From Bacteroidaceae bacterium (GTDB taxonomy: Bacteria > Bacteroidota > Bacteroidia > Bacteroidales > Bacteroidaceae), in assembly GCA_017517605.1 (NCBI GenBank), contig JAFWYQ010000091.1:1-59635 (forward strand): a stretch of DNA of 59,635 nucleotides, read 5' to 3'. Under the pieces are notes generated by a model. The model did no database searches and was not told the origin of the DNA. It worked only from the letters and a program-made list of their open reading frames with translations. The stretch's first letter is position 1, and the number at the start of each line of letters is the position of its first letter. Both the position numbers and the translations under genes were made by a program. This document shows positions 1-8,174 of the stretch, one piece after another.

Positions 1-341
1 ACATTCAGCCGCACCTTCCCACGCGGGTTGTACAGCGTGCGCTTGCGCGTCTCGTAGCCAATCATCGAGAATACGAGCGTCACCGTGTCGGCACTCTGTA
101 CCTCCACCGAATAGTTGCCCTCCAAGTCGCTCACCGTACCGGCCATCTGCCCCTCCACCTTCACGTTGGCAATCTCTATGGGGCGGTGCTCGTCGTCGGT
201 GATGGTGCCGCTGATGAGGGCCGTCCGTCCATTGTCGTCCGCAGCCTTCTGCGCACCATCGTCCACCCCTTGTGCCCATGCGCAAGGGATACATATATAT
301 AATAGGATAAGTGCAAGCGTGGCACGTATGTTCATCTTCAT
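1..341 (-). CDS. TonB-dependent receptor, N-terminal part (truncated by window)
   Basis: Only the first 113 or so residues are inside the window; the gene continues beyond base 1. The translation starts MKMNIRATLALILLYICIP and has a Sec signal peptide ending near AWAQG. It is followed by a beta-sandwich of the carboxypeptidase-D regulatory-like type (SGTITDDEHRPIEIANVKVEG ... GTVSDLEGNYSVEVQ ... SMIGYETRK), the usual N-terminal extension of Bacteroidota outer-membrane TonB receptors. An ATG at 335 is an alternative start. The plug and barrel are not visible, so the substrate cannot be judged; a non-receptor exported protein with the same domain is possible but less likely. It is divergent from the nitroreductase gene. 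Confidence 0.75.
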   Translation of the reverse strand, partial: MKMNIRATLALILLYICIPCAWAQGVDDGAQKAADDNGRTALISGTITDDEHRPIEIANVKVEGQMAGTVSDLEGNYSVEVQSADTVTLVFSMIGYETRKRTLYNPRGKVRLN

Positions 342-442
342 TTCTATTCTCTTTAACAAGTATCATAACGGAATTTCCCCGAGAAACGTATATTCGTGGT
401 TGAAAAAAGTGAAGAAATGGTGGCGTTTCCGATTCTTTTCGC

Positions 443-450
443 TATCTTTG
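443..450 (+). promoter_or_regulatory. Probable -7 element (TATCTTTG) of the nitroreductase gene
   Basis: TATCTTTG matches the Bacteroidota -7 consensus TAnnTTTG. It ends 32 nt before the ATG at 483, which supports that start over the longer open frame upstream. No clear TTTG is seen at the -33 position. Confidence 0.5.
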
Positions 451-482
451 CCCCTTTGAAAATCGAAGAATGGATAAAAGAT

Positions 483-1010
483 ATGGAAAACTTCAGCGAA
501 TTGATACGATTGCGCCGTAGTACGCGCAAGTTTACCGACGAAGAGTTGACACAGGAGCAGGTGGAAATGCTCCTTCGTGCCGCGTTGATGTCGCCCTCGA
601 GCAAGCGCTCCAACGGGTGGCAATTCGTGGTGGTGGACGACAAGGAGATGCTTGCCAAACTTGCACAATGCAAAGAGGCTGGCGCAGGATTGATAGCCGG
701 TGCGGCATTGGCCATCGTGGTGCTGGCCGACCCCTTAGTGAGCGACGTGTGGATTGAGGACGCTTCGGTGGCCTCGCTGATGATTCAGTTGCAAGCCGAG
801 GACTTGGGCTTGGGTAGCTGCTGGGTGCAGGTGCGCGAGCGCTTTACCGCTGATGGCATCCAAGCCGACGAGGTGGTGCGCGACCTCCTCGACATCCCCC
901 TGCAATTGCAGGTGCTCTCCATCATTGCCGTAGGACACAAGGGACAAGAGCGCAAACCCTTCGACGAAGCCAATCTGCAATGGGAGAAGGTGCATATAAA
1001 TAAGTATTGA
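483..1010 (+). CDS. Nitroreductase family protein
   Basis: A 175-residue protein of the FMN-dependent nitroreductase fold. The N-terminus MENFSELIRLRRSTRKFTDE contains the family's R-R-S-x-R-x-F phosphate/FMN-binding motif, followed by SPSSKRSNGWQF and the helix WIEDASVASLMIQLQAEDLGLGSCWVQ. The length matches small members of the family, which use NAD(P)H to reduce nitro, quinone or enone compounds in the cytoplasm. The open frame reaches back to 396, but the -7 element at 443-450 lies inside that extension, so ATG 483 was chosen. It stands alone. The true substrate is not evident from sequence. Confidence 0.85.
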   Translation: MENFSELIRLRRSTRKFTDEELTQEQVEMLLRAALMSPSSKRSNGWQFVVVDDKEMLAKLAQCKEAGAGLIAGAALAIVVLADPLVSDVWIEDASVASLMIQLQAEDLGLGSCWVQVRERFTADGIQADEVVRDLLDIPLQLQVLSIIAVGHKGQERKPFDEANLQWEKVHINKY

Positions 1011-1045
1011 AATAAAATATTTAGCTTTCGCAAGTAAAGAAGTAG

Positions 1046-1157
1046 CAGGAGTGTAGGAGGCAGGAGTGTAGACAATAGTATAGACAATGATACCATGCAA
1101 GCAAAAGTATCGTCTACACTCCTAAGCGAAGCGTCACTCCTACACTCCTGTACTCCA
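1046..1157. repeat. Intergenic inverted repeat (AGGAGTGTAG family), copy 1
   Basis: The left arm reads AGGAGTGTAGGAGGCAGG and the right arm TCGTCTACACTCCTAAGCG with CACTCCTACACTCC; they are inversely related. The right half (about 1093-1155) recurs in reverse complement at about 3249-3310 and again in direct orientation at 3484-3535. No coding potential is apparent. Confidence 0.75.
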
Positions 1158-1188
1158 AAAAGTTGTACAAGCGAAACTTGAATAAAAT

Positions 1189-1959
1189 ATGAAAATAGCA
1201 CTGATTGGAGCCGGCAACCTTGCCACCAACTTGGGGCGGGCTTTGGTAGAGGCTGGCCATGTGGTGTGCCAAGTGTATAGCCACACAAAGGAGTCGGCCG
1301 ATGCCTTGGCCATGCGCTTGGGAAGCATGGGAGTAAACATTCTCAGCGAGGTGGTGACCGATGCCCAACTCTACATCGTGGCCTTGAAGGATTCGGCCCT
1401 TGCCGAGGTGCTTCCCACTTTGGTGAAGGGACGCGAATATGCCCTGTGGGTACACACGGCAGGCAGTGTGCCGATGGATATGTGGAAGGAGTACGGATTG
1501 AAACACTACGGAGTGCTTTACCCCATGCAGACCTTCAGCAAGGCACGCGAGGTGGACTTTGCAGAGATTCCCTTCTTCCTCGAAGCATCGGGCAAGGTGG
1601 AGATGGATATCCTCAGGTCACTTGCCTCCTCATTGAGTCGAAACGTGCACGAAGCCGACTCTGAACAACGCAAGTTCCTTCACCTCTCGGCGGTCTTTGC
1701 CTGCAACTTCACCAATGCCATGTACACGGCATCGGCACGACTTTTGGAAGAGCACGGCCTCCCCTTCGATGCCATGCTCCCCTTGATTGACGAAACAGCT
1801 CGCAAGGTGCACTCGCTTCACCCATCCGATGCACAGACGGGACCTGCCGTCAGATACGATAAGAACGTGATAGACAAACATCTTGCCCTGCTCGACAAGC
1901 ATCCGCTCTATAAAGAATTGTATGAGCTGACAAGCCGGATTATCCACGAAACAAAATAA
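1189..1959 (+). CDS. Rossmann-like and DUF2520 domain-containing protein
   Basis: A 256-residue cytoplasmic protein. The N-terminus [23 protein letters not shown] is a glycine-rich dinucleotide-binding loop (GxGNLA), as in ketopantoate- and pyrroline-carboxylate-reductase-like proteins. The second half, with [17 protein letters not shown] and [19 protein letters not shown], is the helical DUF2520 region. It is probably an NAD(P)-dependent reductase of unknown substrate. It opens a co-directional run with the KdsC-like and Maf genes, 67 and 117 nt apart; in my recollection this order is common in Bacteroidota, but I cannot verify it here. Family assignment is firm and function is unknown. Confidence 0.85.
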   Translation: MKIALIGAGNLATNLGRALVEAGHVVCQVYSHTKESADALAMRLGSMGVNILSEVVTDAQLYIVALKDSALAEVLPTLVKGREYALWVHTAGSVPMDMWKEYGLKHYGVLYPMQTFSKAREVDFAEIPFFLEASGKVEMDILRSLASSLSRNVHEADSEQRKFLHLSAVFACNFTNAMYTASARLLEEHGLPFDAMLPLIDETARKVHSLHPSDAQTGPAVRYDKNVIDKHLALLDKHPLYKELYELTSRIIHETK

Positions 1960-2026
1960 CAAGTTACGAGCTACAAGTGACAAGCTACAAGTTCAGAGTA
2001 AAGACTCGTCACTAAATACTATAATT

Positions 2027-2545
2027 ATGATAAACTACGACCTTACCAAGATACGCGCCATCATCTTCGACGTGGATGGTGTGCTGAGTGCCGAAACCAT
2101 CACCCTTGCCTCCAATGGCGACCCCATGCGTACGGCCAACATAAAGGATGGATACGCCCTGCAACTGGCCGTGAAAAAAGGCTTGATAGTAGCCATCATC
2201 ACAGGTGGAAAGACCGAAGCCATCCGCGTGCGCTACGAAGGACTTGGCCTGAAGGACGTCTTCCTCGGATGTGCCATCAAACTGAAGGAGTACAACCAAC
2301 TGATGCAGAAGTACGACCTCCGTCCCGAAGAGGTGATGTACATGGGCGATGATATCCCCGATTACGAGGTGATGCGCCTCTGTGGATGCCCTGTATGCCC
2401 TGCCGATGCAGCGCCTGAAATCAAAGCCATCTCCACCTACATCTCGCACCGCAACGGTGGATACGGATGCGGACGCGACGTCATCGAACAGGTCCTCAAG
2501 GCACAAGGTAAATGGATGGACGGAAACGAAGCCTTCGGGTGGTGA
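2027..2545 (+). CDS. KdsC-like HAD phosphatase (3-deoxy-D-manno-octulosonate 8-phosphate phosphatase family)
   Basis: A 172-residue single-domain HAD hydrolase. Motif I is FDVDGVLS (Asp15 nucleophile, Asp17 acid/base), motif II is [10 protein letters not shown] (Thr), the lysine of motif III is in CAIKLKEYN and motif IV is [11 protein letters not shown]. Length and motif spacing match the KdsC family of capless tetrameric phosphatases that release KDO from KDO-8-P for lipopolysaccharide synthesis. The usual T of DVDGVLT is S here. Related capless HADs act on other sugar phosphates, so KDO-8-P is likely but not proven. The protein is cytoplasmic. Confidence 0.85.
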   Translation: MINYDLTKIRAIIFDVDGVLSAETITLASNGDPMRTANIKDGYALQLAVKKGLIVAIITGGKTEAIRVRYEGLGLKDVFLGCAIKLKEYNQLMQKYDLRPEEVMYMGDDIPDYEVMRLCGCPVCPADAAPEIKAISTYISHRNGGYGCGRDVIEQVLKAQGKWMDGNEAFGW

Positions 2546-2552
2546 AATAATT

Positions 2553-2650
2553 TAGTTACAAGCTACAAACTACGAGTTACAAGCCCCGCATGGCTTACTC
2601 GTGGCTCGTAACTTGTATCTCTTACTCGTAGCTTGTAGCTCGTAACTAAT
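2553..2650. repeat. Intergenic inverted repeat (GTTACAAGCTACAA / CTTGTAGCTCGTAAC)
   Basis: TTACAAGCTACAAACTACGAG and its near complement CTCGTAGCTTGTAGCTCGTA fold into a long hairpin between the kdsC-like and maf genes. A related half-arm (AAGTTACGAGCTACAAGTGACAAGCTACAAG) lies at 1959-1993. It is likely an extragenic palindrome rather than a terminator because no T-run follows. Confidence 0.65.
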
Positions 2651-2662
2651 CACTAAAAAATT

Positions 2663-3241
2663 ATGCTAAAACTTGACTATCGCATCATTCTCGCCAGCAA
2701 TTCACCTCGCCGAAGAGAGTTGCTGAGCGGATTGGGCCTCGACTACGAAGTGCGCACCCTGCCGGGTATCGACGAATCGTATCCCCCCACCTTGCAAGGC
2801 GAGGAAATCCCCGTCTATATCTCCTCCACAAAGGCATCCGCCTACTTGGATGCACTAAAGGAAAACGAATTGTTGATAACTGCTGACACCATCGTGTGGC
2901 TCGACGGGCGGGTGCTTGGCAAACCCTCCGACGAGGAGGAGGCCCGACTGATGCTCCGCGACCTTTCGGGCAAGACACATCAGGTAATCACGGGTGTCAC
3001 CCTCGCAACCACCTCGTTTCAAAAGAGCTTCGCCTCCGTGTCGCAAGTCACCTTTGCCACCCTCACAGAGGAGGAAATCAACTACTACGTCACCCACTAT
3101 CATCCCATGGATAAGGCAGGCTCATACGGTGTGCAGGAGTGGATAGGATTCATCGGTGTAGAGCGCATCGAGGGGTCGTACTTCAACGTGATGGGCCTCC
3201 CCGTGCAACGCCTCTATCGCGAGTTGAAGGAGGGATTTTAA
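2663..3241 (+). CDS. maf: Maf family nucleotide pyrophosphatase
   Basis: A 192-residue protein with the Maf/YhdE signature LASNSPRRRELLSGLGLDY at residues 10-28, the ADTIVWLDGRVLGKP segment with the catalytic Asp, and the DKAGSYGVQEW motif near residue 153. Such enzymes hydrolyse dTTP, UTP or modified nucleotides in the cytoplasm and act in house-cleaning or growth control. The length is typical. It is the last gene of the DUF2520 - KdsC - Maf run. Confidence 0.92.
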   Translation: MLKLDYRIILASNSPRRRELLSGLGLDYEVRTLPGIDESYPPTLQGEEIPVYISSTKASAYLDALKENELLITADTIVWLDGRVLGKPSDEEEARLMLRDLSGKTHQVITGVTLATTSFQKSFASVSQVTFATLTEEEINYYVTHYHPMDKAGSYGVQEWIGFIGVERIEGSYFNVMGLPVQRLYRELKEGF

Positions 3242-3623
3242 GTCTTTAAGGAGTGTAGGAGGTAGGAGTGACGCTTCGCTTAGGAGTGTAGACGATGCTT
3301 CTGCTTGCATGTTCTCCTTCCTCTATTTTGTCATTTTGAGCAAAGCGAAAAATCTGAGTATGTCCGCTTGTGGTTTTTCCTGTGCTTGCGTCCACAGGTC
3401 CTTCAGCTCCTTCAGGACAAAGACCGCCTGGTAAATCCTTATCCGCGTCATCTGCGTCTGAGAAATTTACCTCATAGTCGAAACTATCGTCTACACTTCT
3501 AAGCGAAGCGTCACTCCTACCTCCTACACTCCTACTGATAAAAACTCTTAGGTTCGTCAGAGCCGATAACTCCCTTTAACTCCTCTAACTCCTTAAAAAG
3601 ACCTCTTTGCTCCCCCCCTTTTT
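3242..3623. other. Intergenic region made of repeats, no gene
   Basis: This 382-nt gap between the convergent maf and phosphatase genes holds a reverse-complement copy of the AGGAGTGTAG repeat (3249-3310), a 33-nt segment at 3333-3365 that also occurs inverted at 41830-41862, a CCGCGTCATCTGCGTC fragment (about 3442-3458) and a second inward-facing arm at 3484-3535. The flanking arms make it a nested inverted-repeat block. No reading frame looks coding. Confidence 0.7.
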
Positions 3624-4094
3624 TTATTTCTCAGCTTCCAACAATCCTTCGCAGGCATCCTCGAGGATGTCGAGCACATTCTCGAATCCCGAAGCACCAC
3701 CGTAGTAAGGGTCGGGCACATGGTCGGCTACCCGATGGCGGAGGTAATCAGTCATGCGTACAATCTTTTTCTCCTCCTCCAACCCCGGCGCACGTTCGCG
3801 CAGGTCGTCCACATTACGCTCGTCCATTGCCACAATAAGGTCGAAATTGTAGAAATCCTCCGTCCGTACAGGGCGCGAGCGGTGCGTCAAATTGTACCCT
3901 CTGCGAGATGCGTGCATCCTCATTCGGCTATCGGGCAATTCCCCTTCGTGATAGCTGAGGATACCTGCCGAGTCGAGCACAAACTCCTCTTCGCGTCCTT
4001 CGCGGATAACCAATTGGCGCATAATCTCCTCTGCCGTACACGAACGGCAAATATTGCCCAAACAGATAAAAAGTATCTTCTTTTTCTTTCCCAT
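3624..4094 (-). CDS. Low-molecular-weight protein-tyrosine phosphatase
   Basis: A 156-residue protein starting MGKKKKILFICLGNICRS. The P-loop C-x5-R-S is complete (Cys11, Arg17, Ser18), and the general-acid loop is present near the C-terminus as DHVPDPYYGG. The ATG at 4094 was chosen because it puts the P-loop at its normal distance from the N-terminus; the open frame extends 21 codons further without family resemblance. These enzymes dephosphorylate protein phosphotyrosine in the cytoplasm, often in capsule regulation. No BY-kinase gene is adjacent. Confidence 0.92.
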   Translation of the reverse strand: MGKKKKILFICLGNICRSCTAEEIMRQLVIREGREEEFVLDSAGILSYHEGELPDSRMRMHASRRGYNLTHRSRPVRTEDFYNFDLIVAMDERNVDDLRERAPGLEEEKKIVRMTDYLRHRVADHVPDPYYGGASGFENVLDILEDACEGLLEAEK

Positions 4095-4151
4095 AATGCT
4101 TTGATTGTAAGGGCTCTGTATCCTTGTGATACCCCTTGGTGTAATAAAATC

Positions 4152-4220
4152 AGACACAGATTCCGCAGAAATTCATGGCTAAAAATAACTCCGTGTAATC
4201 TGTGTAATCCGTGCCTTAAA
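4152..4220. repeat. Intergenic repeat of the CCGTGTAATCCGTGCC family
   Basis: CACAGATTCCGCAGAAATTC and CTCCGTGTAATCTGTGTAATCCGTGCC form a loose inverted repeat upstream of the phosphatase gene. The motif recurs at 8083-8155, and related CCGCGTCATCTGCG versions lie at 18360-18459 and about 3442-3458. Confidence 0.6.
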
Positions 4221-4224
4221 AAAG

Positions 4225-4311
4225 CGGAAAGACAGGGATTCGAACCCTGGGAACAGTTGCCCGTTCACCGCATTTCGAGTGCGGCCCGATCGACCACTCC
4301 GGCATCTTTCC
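4225..4311 (-). tRNA. tRNA-Ser (anticodon CGA)
   Basis: The 87-nt class II tRNA has acceptor GGAAAGA / TCTTTCC, discriminator G, anticodon stem CCGCA / TGCGG with loop CTCGAAA (anticodon CGA at 4277-4275), a long variable arm and T-arm CAGGGTTCGAATCCCTG. It reads serine codon UCG. CCA is not encoded. A consensus promoter lies upstream at 4333-4363. Confidence 0.95.
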
Positions 4312-4332
4312 ATTTCCCCATAAATAGGTGTG

Positions 4333-4363
4333 CAAATTTACAATAGATTTTGGAGTTGGCAAA
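4333..4363 (-). promoter_or_regulatory. Promoter of tRNA-Ser: TTTG-N19-TAAATTTG
   Basis: Read on the minus strand, TTTG (4363-4360) is followed after 19 nt by TAAATTTG (4340-4333), a full Bacteroidota primary sigma factor consensus. It is about 20 nt upstream of the tRNA 5' end. Confidence 0.8.
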
Positions 4364-4478
4364 ATAATCAAGGCTGATTGTTACATTTTCAAAGAAAAGT
4401 TTATTCCTTATTTTTCCCCTGCCTGAAAAATATTTTTTTCCAACGGGAGAGAAAAAACTTTTATGTAGGGGAGGAAAA

Positions 4479-4510
4479 ATTGCGTGGTTTGCATTTTTTT
4501 TGTATTTTTG
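4479..4510 (+). promoter_or_regulatory. Promoter of ffh: ATTG-N20-TATTTTTG
   Basis: A -33-like ATTG (4479-4482), a 20-nt spacer and a -7 TATTTTTG (4503-4510). The leader to the ffh ATG would be about 85 nt and contains no evident riboswitch. The two promoters in this gap are divergent. Confidence 0.65.
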
Positions 4511-4599
4511 CGCCCTCAAATATATATATAAATAAGGTGGGGCAAATTGGCCTCGAAAAGGAGTGCTTATTTTTTAGTTGAAAATCAGAAAGAAACAAT

Positions 4600-5961
4600 A
4601 TGTTATTCGAAAATCTTAGCGAAAGACTTGAACGCTCGTTCAAAATCCTGAAGGGTGAGGGGAAAATCACCGAAGTCAATGTATCCGAAACTTTGAAAGA
4701 TGTGCGTAAGGCATTGCTTGATGCCGACGTAAACTATAAAGTGGCCAAGACCTTTACCGACACGGTGAAGCAGAAAGCCCTTGGACAGAATGTGCTCACG
4801 GCCGTGAAACCCAGCCAGTTGATGGTAAAAATCGTGCACGACGAGTTGGCACTGTTGATGGGTGGCGAGACGGCCGAAATCAATGTGAAGGGACAGGCAG
4901 GTCAGCCGGCCATCATCTTGATGTCGGGTCTTCAAGGTTCGGGTAAGACAACTTTCTCGGGCAAATTGGCCTTGATGCTGAAGGCGAAGAAGAACCGTCG
5001 CCCCATGTTGACCGCATGTGACGTGTATCGTCCTGCCGCCATAGAGCAGTTGCGCGTGCTTGGCGAGCAAATCGGAGTGCCCGTGTATTGCGAGCTGGAG
5101 AACAAGAATCCAGTGGAGATTGCACAGAATGCCATCCGCGAAGCCAAGACGAAGGGATACGATGTGGTGATTGTCGATACGGCCGGTCGCTTGGCCATCG
5201 ATGAGCAGATGATGCAGGAGATTGCTGCCATCAAGAGTGCCATCAATCCCTCGGAAACCCTCTTCGTGGTGGATTCAATGACGGGTCAGGATGCCGTGAA
5301 CACCGCCAAGGAGTTCAACGAACGCCTCGATTTCGACGGAGTTGTCCTCACCAAACTCGATGGTGACACCCGTGGTGGTGCGGCCCTCAGTATCCGTACG
5401 GTGGTGAACAAGCCCATCAAATTCGTGGGTACGGGCGAGAAGATGGAGGCTATCGACCAATTCCATCCCTCACGTATGGCCGACCGTATCTTGGGTATGG
5501 GTGACATCGTGTCGTTGGTAGAGCGTGCACAGGAGCAGTTTGATGAAGAGGAAGCCAAGCGCCTTCAGAAGAAGATTCAGAAGAACCAGTTTGACTTCAA
5601 CGACTTCCTCGGTCAAATCCAGCAAATCAAGAAGATGGGTAACATCAAGGACCTTGCCGCCATGATACCCGGTGTGGGCAAGGCTATCAAAGATATCGAT
5701 GTAGACGATGATGCATTCAAGAGCATCGAAGCCATCATCTACTCCATGACTCCGAAAGAGCGTACCAATCCCGAAATCTTGAACGGAAGCCGTCGCAACC
5801 GAATTGCCAAGGGTAGTGGTACTGACCTTCAGGAGGTGAACCGCCTCATCAAGCAGTTCGACCAGACACGCAAGATGATGAAGATGATTACCGGTGGCAA
5901 TATGGCCAAGATGATGGGCAAGATGCCTAAAATGCCCAACATGCCTGGATTCAAGAGATGA
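4600..5961 (+). CDS. ffh: Signal recognition particle protein Ffh
   Basis: A 453-residue SRP54 GTPase. The N domain (1-90) has ERLERSFKILKGEGKITE. The G domain has the P-loop SGLQGSGKTT (109-118), the ACDVYRPAA insertion, DTAGRL and TKLDGDTRGG. The methionine-rich M domain (about 330-445) ends in KMMGKMPKMPNMPGFKR and binds 4.5S RNA and signal sequences. It delivers nascent membrane proteins to FtsY at the inner membrane. Length and domain order are normal. A single gene with its own promoter; the next gene begins 34 nt downstream. Confidence 0.98.
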   Translation: MLFENLSERLERSFKILKGEGKITEVNVSETLKDVRKALLDADVNYKVAKTFTDTVKQKALGQNVLTAVKPSQLMVKIVHDELALLMGGETAEINVKGQAGQPAIILMSGLQGSGKTTFSGKLALMLKAKKNRRPMLTACDVYRPAAIEQLRVLGEQIGVPVYCELENKNPVEIAQNAIREAKTKGYDVVIVDTAGRLAIDEQMMQEIAAIKSAINPSETLFVVDSMTGQDAVNTAKEFNERLDFDGVVLTKLDGDTRGGAALSIRTVVNKPIKFVGTGEKMEAIDQFHPSRMADRILGMGDIVSLVERAQEQFDEEEAKRLQKKIQKNQFDFNDFLGQIQQIKKMGNIKDLAAMIPGVGKAIKDIDVDDDAFKSIEAIIYSMTPKERTNPEILNGSRRNRIAKGSGTDLQEVNRLIKQFDQTRKMMKMITGGNMAKMMGKMPKMPNMPGFKR

Positions 5962-5995
5962 GATTCAAACAAAACAATAAAATAATAAAGACATT

Positions 5996-7081
5996 ATGAA
6001 AAAGAATTTATTCGTACTGAGCGCACTTGGCTTGTTGGCCATGTTAACCGCTTGTAATTCAGCTTCTGCTGGTTACACCGTGACAGGTACTATGCCTGAT
6101 TCTACCTTTAACGGGAAAACTATTTACATCGTAAATTACGATAACAACGAGCGTGTGGACAGCACTGTTGTCAAAGGCGACAAGTATGTGTTCAAAGGTG
6201 GTAATGTAGACACCGCTCTCGTAGCTATTGTTTCAACAGATAGAGGAAATATGCCGTTCTTGTTTGCGTTGGAGAATGGCAACATTGTCATTACGGAAGA
6301 TGCAGAGTATGACTACAATCCTACGGGTACTCCCCTTAATGATGAGTTGACACGCCTGTCCAATGCAATGGCAAGCATCAACAATGCCTATAGTGAGGCA
6401 TACCAGGCTTTCGAAGGCAGTCGTGAAGAATGGAATGTCGTATCCGAAACAGAGTGGTTGCCCCGTTTCAAGCAGCATATCATTGAAAATTGTCAAGCAC
6501 ATAAGGATGACGTGGCAGGATATATGCTTTCTCAATCCATGACCAGTGTCTTGAGTGTGGATGAGCAACTTGAGCTGCTGAACAGCTTCGGCCCGTGGTT
6601 GTTGTCAACCAACCGTGTGTCTGCCATGAAAGAGACTTTGGAAGCTCAGCAGAATACTGTAGCAGGAAAGTCTTATGTCGACATCAAGGGTACTGACATC
6701 AATGGCAATCCCGTGTCGCTCTCTGACTATGTGGGCAAGGGTAACTATGTGCTCGTCGACATGTGGGCAAGCTGGTGTGGCCCCTGCAAGCGCGAAATCC
6801 CTAACTTGCGCAAGTTGCACGACCTCTATAAGAACAAGGGCTTGACCGTACTCGGTATCTACGTGTGGGACGAGATTGAGAACTTGGCTCCTGCTATGGA
6901 AAAAGAGGGTATCGTGTGGCCGCAGATTATCGATTCTAACGAGACTGCCACCAAGTTGTACGGAGTGCAGGGTATCCCTTGCATCATGCTTATCGGTCCC
7001 GATGGTACAATCCTCGACCGCACCAACTTGCGTGGTGAGAACATGCAACCTGCGGTAGAGAAATTCATGTTTGGAAAATAA
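5996..7081 (+). CDS. TlpA-like thioredoxin-fold lipoprotein with DUF4369-like N-terminus
   Basis: A 361-residue envelope protein. The signal peptide ends in a lipobox (MLTAC, Cys20), so it is probably a lipoprotein facing the periplasm. Residues about 25-125 (YTVTGTMPDSTFNGKTIYIVNYDNNE) resemble the DUF4369 beta-sandwich common in Bacteroidota. Residues about 225-361 form an AhpC/TSA-type thioredoxin domain with the redox motif WASWCGPCKREIP. It is likely a membrane-tethered thiol-disulfide oxidoreductase whose partner is unknown. It starts 34 nt after ffh and may be co-transcribed. Confidence 0.9.
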   Translation: MKKNLFVLSALGLLAMLTACNSASAGYTVTGTMPDSTFNGKTIYIVNYDNNERVDSTVVKGDKYVFKGGNVDTALVAIVSTDRGNMPFLFALENGNIVITEDAEYDYNPTGTPLNDELTRLSNAMASINNAYSEAYQAFEGSREEWNVVSETEWLPRFKQHIIENCQAHKDDVAGYMLSQSMTSVLSVDEQLELLNSFGPWLLSTNRVSAMKETLEAQQNTVAGKSYVDIKGTDINGNPVSLSDYVGKGNYVLVDMWASWCGPCKREIPNLRKLHDLYKNKGLTVLGIYVWDEIENLAPAMEKEGIVWPQIIDSNETATKLYGVQGIPCIMLIGPDGTILDRTNLRGENMQPAVEKFMFGK

Positions 7082-7194
7082 GTTTTTTAATTATTAATTG
7101 TGAATTATGAAGATACCTTGATGTGTCGCATAATTCATAATTAGTTCGAGCGAGGCTCTCATCAGCTTCGCACTCATAATTTTTAATTAATATT

Positions 7195-8076
7195 ATGCAA
7201 TTGATTGATGGAAAAGCAGTAGCCGAGCAGGTGAAGTTGGAGATTGCCGCCGAAGTGGCCGACATTGTTGCCCGTGGTGGTAAGCGCCCTCATTTGGCCG
7301 CTATCCTTGTGGGACACGATGGAGGAAGCGAAACCTATGTGGCTGCTAAAGTGAAAGCATGTGAAGTGTGTGGATTCAAGTCAAGCCTTATCCGCTACGA
7401 AGAGAATGTGACCGAGGAAGAACTGCTGGCCAAGGTGCGCGAATTGAACGAAGATGCCGATGTGGACGGATTTATCGTGCAACTTCCTCTGCCCAAACAT
7501 ATTTCAGAACAAAAGGTGATTGAGACAATCGATTATCGCAAGGATGTAGACGGCTTTCATCCCATCAATGTGGGACGTATGAGCATCGGACTTCCCTGCT
7601 ATATTTCTGCTACGCCCAATGGTATCCTTGAGTTGTTGAAACGCTACAACATCGAGACACAAGGCAAGAAGTGTGTTGTGCTCGGACGTAGCAACATCGT
7701 AGGCAAGCCCATGGCAAGCCTTATGATGCAGAAGGCTTATCCTGGTGATGCAACCGTGACCGTATGCCATAGCCGTAGTAAGGATTTGGTGAAGGAGTGT
7801 CAGGAGGCTGACTTCATCATTGCAGCTCTTGGCCAACCTAACTTTGTGAAAGCCGAAATGGTGAAGGAGGGAGCGGTCATTATCGATGTAGGTACAACCC
7901 GTGTACCCGATGCTACCCGCAAATCGGGCTTCAAACTTACTGGTGACGTGAAGTTTGATGAAGTGGCTCCCAAGTGCAGCTACATCACTCCCGTACCCGG
8001 TGGCGTTGGCCCCATGACCATCTGTTCGCTGATGAAGAATACCCTCTTGGCAGGTAAGAAAGAGATTTATAAGTAA
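7195..8076 (+). CDS. folD: Bifunctional methylenetetrahydrofolate dehydrogenase / methenyltetrahydrofolate cyclohydrolase FolD
   Basis: A 293-residue protein. The substrate-site signature [18 protein letters not shown] carries the catalytic Tyr48 and Lys52. Also present are [26 protein letters not shown], the NADP loop [14 protein letters not shown] and the C-terminal [18 protein letters not shown]. The enzyme interconverts 5,10-methylene- and 10-formyl-tetrahydrofolate in the cytoplasm for purine and formyl-Met synthesis. Length and all hallmark motifs are normal. Confidence 0.98.
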   Translation: MQLIDGKAVAEQVKLEIAAEVADIVARGGKRPHLAAILVGHDGGSETYVAAKVKACEVCGFKSSLIRYEENVTEEELLAKVRELNEDADVDGFIVQLPLPKHISEQKVIETIDYRKDVDGFHPINVGRMSIGLPCYISATPNGILELLKRYNIETQGKKCVVLGRSNIVGKPMASLMMQKAYPGDATVTVCHSRSKDLVKECQEADFIIAALGQPNFVKAEMVKEGAVIIDVGTTRVPDATRKSGFKLTGDVKFDEVAPKCSYITPVPGGVGPMTICSLMKNTLLAGKKEIYK

Positions 8077-8082
8077 AAATAA

Positions 8083-8155
8083 GGCACGGATTACACGGAT
8101 TAACGCGGAAATTGAGAACATTCAATGATTCCGCATTATCCATGTCATCCGTGCC
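8083..8155. repeat. Intergenic inverted repeat (GGCACGGATTACACGGATTA / TATCCATGTCATCCGTGCC)
   Basis: Arms of about 27 nt enclose an 18-nt loop between folD and the CapA gene. The sequence belongs to the same family as 4152-4220. No T-run follows, so it is not a standard terminator. Confidence 0.7.
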
Positions 8156-8174
8156 TGTTTCTTTATCTTTAACC

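Noticed and set aside
8112..8174. Longer N-terminus for the CapA-like protein
   Set aside because: The added residues run through an intergenic inverted repeat and would precede the signal peptide.
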